Counted from the first letter of the stretch, positions 1 to 9,162 are shown. The stretch is 64,000 nt of DNA from WTGA01 sp965214055 (GCA_965214055.1 OZ243931.1:1488001-1552000); one strand, 5' to 3'. Program-made: numbers and translations. Notes: generated by a model from the sequence alone, not told the origin.

Positions 1-738
1 ATATCGTTGCGCCAGCCGGGCCCGAAACCCCATCACCATGGCGGTTATTTTCCCGTTGCGCTTCCGGTTCTCCAGGTACTCCTCGTACTGTTCAACGGTC
101 CCGCGCTCGGAAAACCAGCGTTCGAGCCCGGCAATTTCGACCACCGTTGCAAAGGCCTCATTGAAGGCGGAATCGTCTTTTGCATAGGCCACCTGGTGGG
201 CCAGTTCGTGAAAAATCAAACCCGCGAGAGAAGTTTCACCGTAGTGCAGGTGAGTGTTCAGGACCGGATCGGAAAACCACCCCAGGGTGGAATAGGCGCT
301 GACGCCGTACCGGAAGGTATCAAAGCCCTGTTCCATCAGGCGGGCATTGAAGGCGTCGGCGTCCTTTTCGGAAAAGAACCCCTTGTAGGCGACACAACCG
401 GCGACGGGGAAACACCAGGTTTTCGGGCCCAGATCGTAGGCCGGAGTGGCCACCACGTTCCAGATGACGTAGGGTCTCCCTGTATCGGTGAAATAGGTAA
501 AGGAGCGGTTGTCCGGCAGGGCCAGGGCCCTGCTCGAGAATTTCCGGATTTCCTGGACCTTCGCCAGTTTTTCCTTGAGGTCTTCGGAGGTGTCATCAGA
601 ACCGATGAGGGTGGATATTTTTTCCCGTTTGGCGATGATTTCCCAATGTCCCTGTATCGCCTGGGTGTAGTATCCGAGCTGGCTGCACGCCGGCAACATG
701 ACGAACAGGCACAATAGCAGTACTCTCGGTGGTGACAT
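1..738 (-). CDS. Predicted aminopeptidase lipoprotein (COG4324/PF10023 type), C-terminus cut by window edge
   Basis: Translating the minus strand from the ATG at 738 gives an open frame that runs off the window at base 1 (246 codons seen). It starts with a lipoprotein signal peptide, a hydrophobic run ending in LPACS, so the mature protein probably begins at a lipidated Cys near residue 18. Around residue 180 it carries HELAHQ, a zinc-protease HExxH-type motif, followed by a conserved NEAFAT stretch. This combination matches the family annotated as predicted aminopeptidases (COG4324). It is divergent from cca, about 190 bases away. The substrate is unknown. The end of the gene lies outside the window. 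Confidence 0.8.
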   Translation of the reverse strand, partial: MSPPRVLLLCLFVMLPACSQLGYYTQAIQGHWEIIAKREKISTLIGSDDTSEDLKEKLAKVQEIRKFSSRALALPDNRSFTYFTDTGRPYVIWNVVATPAYDLGPKTWCFPVAGCVAYKGFFSEKDADAFNARLMEQGFDTFRYGVSAYSTLGWFSDPVLNTHLHYGETSLAGLIFHELAHQVAYAKDDSAFNEAFATVVEIAGLERWFSERGTVEQYEEYLENRKRNGKITAMVMGFRARLAQRY

Positions 739-931
739 GGCTGAAATCTATATTCCTGAATCCTGTACGCGCACTTCCCCCATTGCAGGCGCCTCCCGCC
801 GGACCAGGGTGCCTGCACGGCCTGTTGGCACAAACCGTGCATTCCCCGTTCTTTCCAGGCTCTCCGGGATATCCATACTATTTTCTGGGATAATCCAAGG
901 CAACCGAAACCCCTGACTGATACGGCGTGAA

Positions 932-2215
932 ATGAGTGACCCTGCCCTTCCATTGACAGTATATCTTGTCGGCGGTGCGGTGCGTGATGAAATAATGGGG
1001 CGCAGCATCAAAGATCGTGATTGGCTCGTGGTCGGTTCCACCCCCCGGGAAATGGTCCGCTTGGGATTCAGGCCCCTGGGCAGGAATTTTCCGGTTTTTC
1101 TTCATCCCGAGACCCGGGAAGAATACGCACTGGCACGTACTGAAAGGAAAATCTCAAGGGGCTATCACGGATTTGAATTCAACAGTGATCCGGGCATTAC
1201 CCTGGAACAGGATTTGTCCCGTCGCGACCTGACCATGAATGCCATGGCGAAGGACTGCGAAGGGAACCTCATCGACCCCTATGGCGGCAAAAAAGATATC
1301 CGTCAGGGAGTGATCCGGCATGTTTCCGATGCGTTTCGGGAAGACCCGGTTCGGGTACTGCGTGTGGCCCGATTTGCTGCCAGGTATCGGGATGAGGGTT
1401 TCGAAGTGGATCCGGGGACCCTGGGTCTGATGTCGGAAATGGTTGAAGAAGGGGAAGTGGATGCATTGGTCCCCGAGCGGGTGTGGCAGGAACTGGAGAG
1501 GTGTCTTGCTGAACCCGGATGCTCGCATTTTCTCCAGGTCCTGAGACGTTGCGGTGCGCTGAAAAAAATCCTTCCGGAAGTCGACGCGCTTTTTGGCATA
1601 CCACAAACCGAGAAATTCCATCCGGAAATCGATACCGGAATTCATACCCGGATGTCCCTGGATGCGGCCGCCGGAATCAGCAATGATCCCATGGTGCTGT
1701 TTGCAGTGATGGTTCACGACCTGGGCAAAGCGCTGACACCGGCAGGGGAGCTGCCCCGGCACCGGGGACATGAAAGGCGTGGGATTTCGCCGATCAAACA
1801 ACTTTGCGAACGAATCGGGGTTCCCTCCAGATACAGGGAATTTGCACTGAAAGTCTGCCAGTATCATTTGCATTGCCATATGATGGCCCAGTTGAAACCG
1901 GCCACGGTTCTCAAGGTGCTGGAGGCATTCGATGGATTCAGGAAACCCGAGCTGATTGGAAAGTTTTCCCTGGCGTGCCTGGCGGACAAACGCGGGAGAA
2001 CCGGGCATGAAAACGATGGCGACGAACCGATGCAGCTGCTGAACCGTTACCACCGCGCCGCCATGGCAGTCAATACCGGGGAAATCGCGGCCGCCTGTCT
2101 GGCATCCGAGGAATCCAGGGGCAACCGCGGACGGGACATCAAAAAGAAAATCCGGCAGGCGCGGATCGCTGCCATCCGTGCCATCAAGAAACAGGCGCCC
2201 GGGGGCATGGGTTAA
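932..2215 (+). CDS. cca: CCA-adding tRNA nucleotidyltransferase with HD domain
   Basis: Adds or repairs the 3' CCA end of tRNAs. The N-terminal nucleotidyltransferase fold shows GGAVRD at residues 14-19 and the metal-binding DRD at 28-30, then RRDLTMNAMA near residue 100, as in class II CCA enzymes. An HD-type phosphohydrolase domain with MVHDLGKA lies around residues 259-266, the arrangement of gammaproteobacterial multifunctional Cca. The length (427 residues) is close to the roughly 410 of the E. coli protein. The ATG at 932 is preferred because YLVGGAVRD then begins about ten residues in, as in relatives. A VOC gene follows after 24 bases. Confidence 0.95.
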   Translation: MSDPALPLTVYLVGGAVRDEIMGRSIKDRDWLVVGSTPREMVRLGFRPLGRNFPVFLHPETREEYALARTERKISRGYHGFEFNSDPGITLEQDLSRRDLTMNAMAKDCEGNLIDPYGGKKDIRQGVIRHVSDAFREDPVRVLRVARFAARYRDEGFEVDPGTLGLMSEMVEEGEVDALVPERVWQELERCLAEPGCSHFLQVLRRCGALKKILPEVDALFGIPQTEKFHPEIDTGIHTRMSLDAAAGISNDPMVLFAVMVHDLGKALTPAGELPRHRGHERRGISPIKQLCERIGVPSRYREFALKVCQYHLHCHMMAQLKPATVLKVLEAFDGFRKPELIGKFSLACLADKRGRTGHENDGDEPMQLLNRYHRAAMAVNTGEIAAACLASEESRGNRGRDIKKKIRQARIAAIRAIKKQAPGGMG

Positions 2216-2239
2216 AATGCCCCAATTTGATTCATTGCA

Positions 2240-2707
2240 ATGCAAACTTCTTACACACCGATGAGACAATTCAACCCGGAAGATGCAGAAGAAGTAGGCC
2301 ATGCCCTGGAAAATTTCGGCATTAACCTGCTGGTCAGGAATGTGGCGCAAACCGTTTCATTTCTGCAGTCGGTTTTCGGGTTCACCGGCCTGAATGTTTC
2401 CAAGGACTATGCGTTGCTGGAATACCGGGGGGGACTGTACCAGCTGCACGCAGATCACACCTACGCGAACAACCCACTCCCGTCGCTTTTGCCCGAATCC
2501 GGTGCACGCGGTGGAGGAGTTGAATTGCGATTGTTTGAAGTCGACCCGGACCAGGCCGAGCAACGGGCCCGGACGGAGGGTTATACGGTACTCATGGAAA
2601 CCGCGGACAAGCCCCACGGCCTGAGAGAATGTTTCCTGCTCGATCCGGACGGATATTGCTGGGTCCCTTCTGTAAGGATATCGGGGCCCGGGGATTCCCA
2701 TGATTAA
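2240..2707 (+). CDS. VOC (glyoxalase/dioxygenase fold) family protein
   Basis: A 155-residue protein with the vicinal-oxygen-chelate pattern: an opening INLLVRNVAQTVSFLQSVFG helix region, a central HADHTY segment, and a closing RECFLLDPDGYCW strand typical of glyoxalase/bleomycin-resistance folds. The catalysed reaction cannot be told from the sequence. Its stop codon overlaps the start of the downstream HAD phosphatase by 8 bases, so the two are probably translated together. An alternative ATG lies at 2261; no clear ribosome binding site supports either start. Confidence 0.8.
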   Translation: MQTSYTPMRQFNPEDAEEVGHALENFGINLLVRNVAQTVSFLQSVFGFTGLNVSKDYALLEYRGGLYQLHADHTYANNPLPSLLPESGARGGGVELRLFEVDPDQAEQRARTEGYTVLMETADKPHGLRECFLLDPDGYCWVPSVRISGPGDSHD

Positions 2708-3401
2708 GGGGGTTCTTTTTGACAAGGACGGCACACTGCTTGACTTTAACGGTACCTGGAGGACGCCCTATATCGAGGTTTCACAATACCTCGCCGACTC
2801 CATAGGGCACCCTGAAATCAGCGAAGAACTGATGCGGAAAGGGGGGTACATTCCTGAAACCCGGGAATGGGCCAGTGATTCCCTCTATACGTCCGGGAGC
2901 AACCACCAGATCCTGGAATTCTGGTCCAGTGAGATCGGCATACCCATTGAGGGCCCGCATCTTGCTCGCATCCAGGCTATTTTTTCGGATGCTGCACAGC
3001 AGGGCATTCCTGTGATGGGGGACCTCCGGGGTTTCCTGTCCGGGTTGAAAGACCGGGGCATGGTCCTTGGGATTGCGACCATGGATGATGAAGACAATGC
3101 AACCGGGATGCTGGTCCGGTTGAAGCTGGAGGGACTGTTTGACTTCGTTTGTGGTGCAGACAGCGGGTACGGGGTTAAACCGGAGCCTGGAATGGTTCAC
3201 GCGTTTTGCCGGGCTTGCGGGCTGTTGCCGGAAGAGGTGGTCATGGTGGGGGACAGCCCGGTGGATCTCAATATGGGAAAAAACGCCGGCGTCGCGATTG
3301 CCGCAGGCGTGTTAACCGGCCCCCATGGCCGGGACGAACTGGAAAAGTTTGCCGATGTAGTGATGCCGGATATTTCGAACCTGGTCCAGCTATTGACCTG
3401 A
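2700..3401 (+). CDS. HAD-family phosphatase (phosphoglycolate-phosphatase-like)
   Basis: Motif I is DKDGTLLD at residues 8-15 with the nucleophile Asp8. A helical cap domain follows, motif III lies near GVKPEPG (about residue 160), and motif IV is MVGDSPVDLNMGKNAG near 180. This is the complete set for an HAD subfamily I phosphatase of about 233 residues, similar to Gph/PGP enzymes that hydrolyse small phosphorylated metabolites in the cytosol. The exact substrate is not shown. It overlaps the preceding VOC gene. Confidence 0.88.
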   Translation: MIKGVLFDKDGTLLDFNGTWRTPYIEVSQYLADSIGHPEISEELMRKGGYIPETREWASDSLYTSGSNHQILEFWSSEIGIPIEGPHLARIQAIFSDAAQQGIPVMGDLRGFLSGLKDRGMVLGIATMDDEDNATGMLVRLKLEGLFDFVCGADSGYGVKPEPGMVHAFCRACGLLPEEVVMVGDSPVDLNMGKNAGVAIAAGVLTGPHGRDELEKFADVVMPDISNLVQLLT

Positions 3402-3572
3402 ACCGGGTCAGAGGTTTCCTTGCCCAGGGCGGTCAACCCGGTTGGAGGTATTGGCAGGATGGGGCCTGGCCGGGAATTCCATCGAAACCACGCTGCCGGG
3501 GCCGGGGAAAATCCGGCAGCACGGGGAAATTACTGGTATCATTTGAGCGAATCCTATCCGGGCATAACCACC

Positions 3573-4037
3573 ATGCAAGATACTGCGGACAAAAGCGGTT
3601 CGTATTGTCGGCCTTCCGATGAAAAACTGAGACAGGAACTCACCGAAATCCAGTACCGGGTTACCCAGATGGAGGGAACGGAGCGTCCATTTTCAAATGA
3701 ATATCATGACCAGAAGCGCCCGGGAATCTATGTCGATATCGTCAGTGGTGAGCCGTTGTTTTCATCCATCGACAAATTCGATTCCGGAACCGGGTGGCCC
3801 AGTTTCACCCGGCCCCTTGAACCGGAGAATATCGTTACCCGAACCGACTTCAAATTGATCTATCCGCGAACCGAAGTGAGAAGCCGGCATGCGGACTCCC
3901 ATCTGGGACATTGTTTCAAGGATGGTCCGGCCCCCACCGGGTTGCGATATTGCATGAACTCTGCCGCCCTGCGTTTTATTCCCAAAGAGCGCCTTGTGGA
4001 AGAAGGGTACGGGCAATATGTCCCGCTGTTCCAATGA
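3573..4037 (+). CDS. msrB: Peptide-methionine (R)-S-oxide reductase MsrB, zinc-less form
   Basis: Reduces methionine-R-sulfoxide in proteins. Family blocks are clear: FSNEYHD, FDSGTGWPSF, SHLGHCF and the catalytic LRYCMNSAALRF. The two CxxC zinc pairs of many MsrBs are absent: the first site reads VDIVSG and the second SRHADSH, so this is a form without structural zinc. The Cys in LGHC is an additional candidate for resolving the sulfenic acid. The frame extends upstream to 3420, but homology starts after the ATG at 3573. Its TGA overlaps the next ATG (ATGA), showing translational coupling. Confidence 0.93.
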   Translation: MQDTADKSGSYCRPSDEKLRQELTEIQYRVTQMEGTERPFSNEYHDQKRPGIYVDIVSGEPLFSSIDKFDSGTGWPSFTRPLEPENIVTRTDFKLIYPRTEVRSRHADSHLGHCFKDGPAPTGLRYCMNSAALRFIPKERLVEEGYGQYVPLFQ

Positions 4038-4837
4038 GGCCATTCGTCAAAAGCCCGGCGGTCGTTCTTTCATTCCTGCTTTCATTCCTGTTGGGGATTC
4101 CCGGTACCGGGATTGCCGGAAATGAACCGCTGAGCCTGCGCAGCAGCGATACCATTACTCCCGTTATTGAGCTGTATACCTCGGAAGGGTGCAGCAGTTG
4201 TCCCCCGGCGGATAATTTTCTGAGTCAACTCGGAGAGACTGTTGACGAGAAGTTTCGGGCCATTCCCCTGGCATTTCATGTGGATTACTGGAACTGGCTG
4301 GGCTGGAAGGACCCCTTTTCAAAGGCTGCCTACACCGAGCGTCAACGATTTCTCGCCGATGTGAATTCACAAAGGTCCATGTACACCCCGGAGTTCCTGG
4401 TTTCGGGAAAAGAGGTGCGTGGAGGGATGGATATCGTCGAGCGTGTCAACTTTGCAAACCAGCAGGAATCCCGGGTGGATATCATGCTGACCATTGAGAG
4501 CGCGGATACCGGCAGGATCAGCACAGAGATTGCTTTCGACAATATGGCCGGGGAAACCGGTGTGGAATTCCATGTGGCGATTTTTGAAAACGATATCATC
4601 AGGCAGATCAAGGGTGGAGAAAACAAGGGTCGCACCCTGACGTACAATTACCTGGTCAGGCACTGGAGTGCCCCCATGCTTTTGGCAAAAGGAAAATCAA
4701 CCAAACAGCTTACGCTGGCCATCGGCAGCGACTGGGAACATGCCAATCTCGGAATGGCGGTGGTGGTGGTCAATGGTCTTACCGGCGAAACCCTCCAGGC
4801 GTTGAGCACCTCCCTGAGCGAATTGTTTTCCGGATAG
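4034..4837 (+). CDS. DUF1223 family thioredoxin-like exported protein
   Basis: Begins with a hydrophobic signal peptide (residues about 8-30) ending GIAGN. It then has VIELYTSEGCSSCPPADN, the hallmark of DUF1223 proteins with a thioredoxin-like CSSC motif, followed by HVDYWNWLGWKDPF and a MYTPEFLVSGK block. DUF1223 proteins are secreted or periplasmic and their role is not settled. It overlaps msrB by four bases, and methionine sulfoxide repair plus a CxxC exported protein suggests a redox-related unit (inference). The open frame reaches back to 3911, but that part overlaps msrB. Confidence 0.88.
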   Translation: MRPFVKSPAVVLSFLLSFLLGIPGTGIAGNEPLSLRSSDTITPVIELYTSEGCSSCPPADNFLSQLGETVDEKFRAIPLAFHVDYWNWLGWKDPFSKAAYTERQRFLADVNSQRSMYTPEFLVSGKEVRGGMDIVERVNFANQQESRVDIMLTIESADTGRISTEIAFDNMAGETGVEFHVAIFENDIIRQIKGGENKGRTLTYNYLVRHWSAPMLLAKGKSTKQLTLAIGSDWEHANLGMAVVVVNGLTGETLQALSTSLSELFSG

Positions 4838-4863
4838 TCCCGGCCTCAACCTGTTCCGGCACC

Positions 4864-4890
4864 CTTGAAATCCGGCAGGTAGACCTCCAT
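4864..4890 (+). promoter_or_regulatory. Putative sigma-32 heat-shock promoter of hsp20
   Basis: CTTGAAA at 4864-4870 matches the sigma-32 -35 consensus exactly. Thirteen bases later CCTCCAT at 4884-4890 closely resembles the CCCCAT -10 element. The expected transcript start would be near 4897, giving a leader of about 36 bases before the hsp20 ATG at 4933, which has GAGAGG as its binding site. Confidence 0.65.
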
Positions 4891-4932
4891 TAATTCCACA
4901 TATCAACTCGACTCTTATAGAGAGGTATCAAA

Positions 4933-5376
4933 ATGAATACTGTAACCAGAGTCCCGTACAGAAGCTGGAATTTGCGGGCAGATTTTGATGATTTGTTCAA
5001 TGGAAATTGCGCGTCGGTGAAACCGGTTCCAAGCCGGAAACATGCACGGATTCCCGCGATGGATATTGTCGAAACGGACCAGGGGTATGAGGTGGAAACC
5101 GATTTGCCCGGTGTAAAAAAAGAGGACCTGTCAGTGAGCGTAAAAGAGGATGTGCTGACCATTGAAGCCAGGTCTTCAGGCAGGAGCGAGGGAAAGGAGG
5201 GCGTAAAGGTAATTCAACAGGAACGCCACGCCGGGCGGTACGTCCGTACACTGCGTCTTGGAAAATCCATTGATGAGACCGGTATTGCTGCTGAATATGC
5301 AGAGGGGGTGCTGAAATTGACCTTGCCAAAAGCGGAAAAAGCCACCTCTCGACAAATTGATGTAGCCGTGCATTAA
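4933..5376 (+). CDS. Hsp20/alpha-crystallin small heat-shock protein
   Basis: A 147-residue cytosolic holdase chaperone. After a short N-terminal arm, the alpha-crystallin domain runs from about residue 40 (MDIVETDQGYEVETDLPGV) to LKLTLPKA near 135. It includes the typical LSVSVKEDVLTIEA strand and the G-V-LKLTLPK end motif. The start has GAGAGG about eight bases upstream. It stands alone between the DUF1223 gene and a long non-coding stretch and is preceded by a sigma-32-like promoter. Confidence 0.95.
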   Translation: MNTVTRVPYRSWNLRADFDDLFNGNCASVKPVPSRKHARIPAMDIVETDQGYEVETDLPGVKKEDLSVSVKEDVLTIEARSSGRSEGKEGVKVIQQERHAGRYVRTLRLGKSIDETGIAAEYAEGVLKLTLPKAEKATSRQIDVAVH

Positions 5377-6129
5377 TAAGGACCAGTCCGTGGGGGTAAC
5401 GCCGCCAGGGCGATGGCAGGGAGCGGAGTGCCTGATGGGGGGTTGCGGTCCTGTCGTCTATCGAATCGTCACGGGCAGCTCTGCGATGGCGGCCCTGGTT
5501 TCCGGTATGGAATGCCGATCCAGGAAGGTGCTTCGGGATTTTTGCGGTCCACCGGGCCATGCAGCATCATCACTGCAGGGCCCGGTGTATGCGAGATGCC
5601 TGATCCGGCTGGAGAGCCCGGTACCGGAAATCAGCATGCCGGGTTCAGTGGGCAGGGGCGGAGACGTGGTCAATGGCGGGATTGCGACCCCACCCGCATG
5701 ACCTATGCAGGCATTTCGTCATCCCGGTGGGAATATAGCCCCGCACAAGGCAATAGAACTGGTAAGCGTTCGATGTTCTTGTGTTATTCAGAGATTTTGC
5801 GTTCAATTGCCTTGCATTTCAAATGCAAGGCAGTGAATGCATAACTGTTGATATCACAGGGAGGCCGAACGCCTGCCTTTGATAACTGAAGGGCGGGAAT
5901 GGAACCACCTTCGCCTGCCGGTATACGGACCACCCCTTGACTCTACGGTATCGTGGAATTTGTTCGAAACCGGACAGACTATTGGTTCCTTGCCCCGGAT
6001 CAACAAGACGATTGCTATATCTCTTTGTAGTACTTACGATATATACCCACCATCGGCCAGTTATTGCAAAATCCGGCAAGTTCACAGTGACTCAGGATCA
6101 ATACCTGCACAATTATCTGGATAAGATTT
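5377..6129. other. Long intergenic stretch (750 bp) with no supported gene
   Basis: No frame on either strand looks like a real protein: the open frames here are rich in Gly/Pro/Arg and have no recognisable domain. The first half is GC-rich. The last 130 bases are AT-richer and probably hold the promoter of the downstream synthase. A strong dyad lies at 5808-5832 (listed separately). Confidence 0.5.
5808..5832. repeat. Perfect 12-bp inverted repeat upstream of the cystathionine synthase gene
   Basis: TGCCTTGCATTT (5808-5819) and its exact reverse complement (5821-5832) are separated by one base. Flanking TGCGTTCA and TGAATGCA extend the symmetry with one mismatch and a one-base bulge. There is no T-run, so it is not an obvious terminator. 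The one-base centre suits a protein-bound operator or a cruciform rather than an RNA hairpin. Confidence 0.7.
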
Positions 6130-7506
6130 ATGAAATATTACGACACCATCGTTGATACCATTGGCAATACGCCGCTTGTAAAATTGAATTCTGTTGCCAG
6201 CGGAATCAAGGGAACCGTTCTTGCCAAAGTGGAGTACTTCAATCCGGGACATTCGGTCAAGGATCGGATCGCCGTTAAAATGATTGAAGATGCGGAAGCC
6301 CGTGGCGACCTGAAGCCGGGGGGAACCATCATTGAAGGGACTTCGGGCAATACGGGAATGGGTTTGGCCCTGGCTGCGGTCACCAAGGGGTACAAATGCA
6401 TTTTTACCCTTGCGGACAAACAGTCCAGGGAAAAAATCGATGCTCTGCGTGCGGTGGGTGCAGAAGTCATTGTCTGTCCCACGGCGGTTGCTGCCGAGGA
6501 CCCCCGCTCCTATTATTCTGTGGCGCAGAAATTGAATGCGGACATCGAAAACTCCTATTATCCGAATCAATATGACAATCTGTCCAACACGGCGACCCAC
6601 TATGAAACCACCGGCCCGGAAATCTGGCGGGATACCGAAGGCAGGATTACCCACTATGCCGCCGGGGTAGGCACGGGGGGGTCCATGTGCGGGGTGGGGA
6701 AGTACCTGAAAGAGCAAAACCCGGATATTGTCACGATAGGGATCGATACGTATGGTTCGGTTTTCAAAAAATACAAGGAAACCGGCATTTTCGATGAAAG
6801 TGAAATCTATCCCTATCTCACCGAAGGGATTGGCGAGGACATTCTCCCTGCCAATGTCGATTTTTCCCTGATTGACCATTTCATCAAGGTGACCGACAAG
6901 GATGCGGCAGTGATGACCCGACGTCTTTCCAGGGAAGAAGGCATGTTTGTCGGATGGTCCTGCGGCTCTGCAGTCTGGGGGGCCCTTGAATGGGCAAAAG
7001 ATAACATGAAAGAGGAGGATGTCATGGTCGTCATCCTGCCTGACCATGGAACCCGTTACCTTGGAAAGATTTACAATGATGACTGGATGAAGGACCATGG
7101 GTTTCTCGAAGAGCGGGACTATGCCACTGCAAAGAGCATTATTTCCAAGCAAAGTGGTGAAGGTGCACTGACCATCATCGATAAGGATGCAACGGTTACG
7201 GAAGCCATCGCACTGCTGACCTCTGTGTCGGTGGATCAGCTTCCTGTGGTGGATGGCCAGGAATTTGTCGGAAGCCTGTCTGATTCAAAGTTGCTGAAGG
7301 CGTTGATCAATGACCCGTCTATTCGTGACAAGCCTGTTCGCGAGGTCATGGGTAACCCTTTTCAGTTCGTGCCTGCAGACAGTACACTGGATGTGCTTTC
7401 ATCCATGATCAACCGGGACAATCCCGCAGTGATGGTCCGCGATGCGGAAAATCGCCCGAGAATTATCACCAGGCATGATTTGCTGGAATCCATTGCAAAT
7501 ATCTGA
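6130..7506 (+). CDS. Pyridoxal-phosphate cystathionine beta-synthase / cysteine synthase with tandem CBS domains
   Basis: A fold-type II PLP enzyme of 458 residues. Lys44 in NPGHSVKDRIA is the Schiff-base lysine, EGTSGNTGMG (about 73-82) is the substrate and phosphate loop, and GVGTGGSMCG binds the cofactor phosphate. From about residue 340 to the end are two CBS motifs (TIIDKDATVTEAIALL and PVREVMGNPFQFVPADSTLDVL), which suggests regulation by an adenosyl ligand as in eukaryotic CBS. It could condense serine or O-acetylserine with homocysteine or sulfide; the sequence does not decide. No cystathionine lyase lies next to it. Confidence 0.9.
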   Translation: MKYYDTIVDTIGNTPLVKLNSVASGIKGTVLAKVEYFNPGHSVKDRIAVKMIEDAEARGDLKPGGTIIEGTSGNTGMGLALAAVTKGYKCIFTLADKQSREKIDALRAVGAEVIVCPTAVAAEDPRSYYSVAQKLNADIENSYYPNQYDNLSNTATHYETTGPEIWRDTEGRITHYAAGVGTGGSMCGVGKYLKEQNPDIVTIGIDTYGSVFKKYKETGIFDESEIYPYLTEGIGEDILPANVDFSLIDHFIKVTDKDAAVMTRRLSREEGMFVGWSCGSAVWGALEWAKDNMKEEDVMVVILPDHGTRYLGKIYNDDWMKDHGFLEERDYATAKSIISKQSGEGALTIIDKDATVTEAIALLTSVSVDQLPVVDGQEFVGSLSDSKLLKALINDPSIRDKPVREVMGNPFQFVPADSTLDVLSSMINRDNPAVMVRDAENRPRIITRHDLLESIANI

Positions 7507-7998
7507 TTTCCGGGGAAAGGCACGGCCCGCATTCCTCACCTTGAGACGAAGACAACGAAGACGGTAAAACCGGGCGACCGTTTTTCATGCCGGTTTCTCC
7601 GGAGCCGCCCGCTCCTCTTGTTGCCGTGCCCGTTTTATCGGGTAATCTGGCAGGCCCGAGTCGAGTACACCGGATGGATGACCGGGCAGGAAATGGTATC
7701 CGGTGTGTTGTCAGGTTGCTCAACCGATGTGCCGTTCCGGAAGAACACACCGGTCGGTCCGCCATGTAATCGGGAATCAGTCCTCCCCCGGGCAGGTCCG
7801 GGGAAGGCACACCGCCGGCAACGGTCATTTCGGCAGGGTCAGCCGGTGTTGCACCCACCCCTACCGGGAACGACCAATGCTGTATACAATTCAGCAAGTG
7901 GCTGTCACGTATGACGAAGAGGCTTTCCCAGGTGACAGCGTGCGTCCCGGGGTACCACTGGAACGGACGCAAAGGAGGGACGAGCCCGGAGTTGAAAA
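7507..7998. other. Intergenic stretch (490 bp) with no supported gene
   Basis: No credible protein is seen on either strand. A weak terminator-like element for the upstream gene is near 7561-7585: ACGGT and ACCGT pair across 11 bases and a run of five T follows. The end of the stretch holds GGAGGG about 22 bases before the M24 gene. Confidence 0.4.
7561..7585 (+). terminator. Weak candidate intrinsic terminator after the CBS-type synthase
   Basis: A five-base stem (7561-7565 with 7577-7581) is followed directly by TTTTT. The stem is short and the loop is 11 bases, so this is only a possibility. Confidence 0.3.
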
Positions 7999-9162
7999 AT
8001 GAACGACAGATTCACCCTGTTTGACCGGGATACATACCGGAAACGTCTGGGTCGTGCACGAACAGCGATGGCCAGGCATGGCCTGGATGCCTGTGTTTCC
8101 GTTGCGCCGGAGAATCATTATTATCTGGGCGGTTACGACAGCTGGACCGGCGTGAACAGTCCCCAGGCGATGATTTTTACCCGGGGCGACGACGAACCAA
8201 CCCTACTGTTGAGAGATGTTGACCTCCCCCTGGCCCTGGAATCCACTTGGATAACCGATATCCGGACATACCGTCTGCACCGTGAGGATTTTGCTGAAAT
8301 TGTGTGCAGGATTGTCCGGGAAAAGGGAATCTCTCCAGATGGTATCGGGGTCGAGTTTCAATCCAGCACATTGCCCTTTTCACTGGGAAAGGCGCTTGCG
8401 GAGGCACTTGCCCCGGCTGCATTGGTGGACGTCACGGAAATCCTGGGAACCATCCGGCTGGTGAAGTCCTCACAGGAATTGGCACTGATCACCCGGGCAG
8501 GGCAGTACGCCGCCCTGGGGTTGCGGGCCATGGAAAATGCGGTCACCCCGGGTACGACGGAAATGGCGGTTGCGACGCAGATTGAAAATGCCCTGCGAAA
8601 TGCCGGGAGCGAGTATTGGGCCATTCCCGTCGAACTGGCTTCCGGGAGCCGCAGCGCGGGTTGTCACGGCACACCACGCAACAGGGTGATTGAGCCCGGC
8701 GACCTGGTGCATGGTGAATTTGCCGGGGTGTGCGAGCGCTACCATGCCGTCGCCATGCAGACACTCAGTTGTGGACCGGCAAACCGCCGCCAGGCAGAAA
8801 TTCATGAGTTGGCGCGCCAGTCCCTGGAAGCCGGGATTTCAGTCGTTGCGCCGGGGGTCCGGGTTTCGGATGTGGAGCAGGCATCCCTGGAACCGTTGAT
8901 CGCACAGGGGGTTGAGCAGGCGGCAATGATGCGATTCGGGTATGGGATTGGCATTGCCTACCCTCCAATCTGGCTTGAATCCCTGGAGATTTCACGGGAC
9001 TTCAATACCACGCTGGAAGTGGGCATGGCCTTTGTACTGCATGCCTGCCTTGAATTTCTGGAAGAAGGCACCGGGGTCATTCTGGGAGGAACCTATGTAC
9101 TGGGGGACAGCGGCCTGACCATGGTTGCGGGGACCGGGGTCACGGGGTTGAGGTCGGTGTGA
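7999..9162 (+). CDS. M24 peptidase-family protein, creatinase/ectoine-hydrolase-like (metal ligands absent)
   Basis: A pita-bread-fold protein of 387 residues with an N-terminal creatinase-N domain (about 10-150) and a C-terminal M24 domain. The usual metal ligands are replaced: the first Asp is Glu in HGEFAG, the second is Val after RYHA, the HGxG-type His is Tyr in GYGIG, and the last Glu is Gly. The YPPIWLES block resembles the YPPDWGE of ectoine hydrolases and related creatinase-type enzymes, which act without metal. It probably hydrolyses a small C-N bond rather than a peptide. An MFS carrier starts 19 bases downstream and may import the substrate. Confidence 0.82.
   Translation: MNDRFTLFDRDTYRKRLGRARTAMARHGLDACVSVAPENHYYLGGYDSWTGVNSPQAMIFTRGDDEPTLLLRDVDLPLALESTWITDIRTYRLHREDFAEIVCRIVREKGISPDGIGVEFQSSTLPFSLGKALAEALAPAALVDVTEILGTIRLVKSSQELALITRAGQYAALGLRAMENAVTPGTTEMAVATQIENALRNAGSEYWAIPVELASGSRSAGCHGTPRNRVIEPGDLVHGEFAGVCERYHAVAMQTLSCGPANRRQAEIHELARQSLEAGISVVAPGVRVSDVEQASLEPLIAQGVEQAAMMRFGYGIGIAYPPIWLESLEISRDFNTTLEVGMAFVLHACLEFLEEGTGVILGGTYVLGDSGLTMVAGTGVTGLRSV

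Noticed and set aside
4905..4932. Possible RNA thermometer in the hsp20 leader
   Set aside because: Only a four-base stem (CTCT/AGAG) could pair near the binding site, too weak to claim.
5390..5844. Overlapping short frames between hsp20 and the PLP synthase
   Set aside because: Translations lack domain or conservation features and appear in several frames at once, which is typical of GC-rich non-coding DNA.
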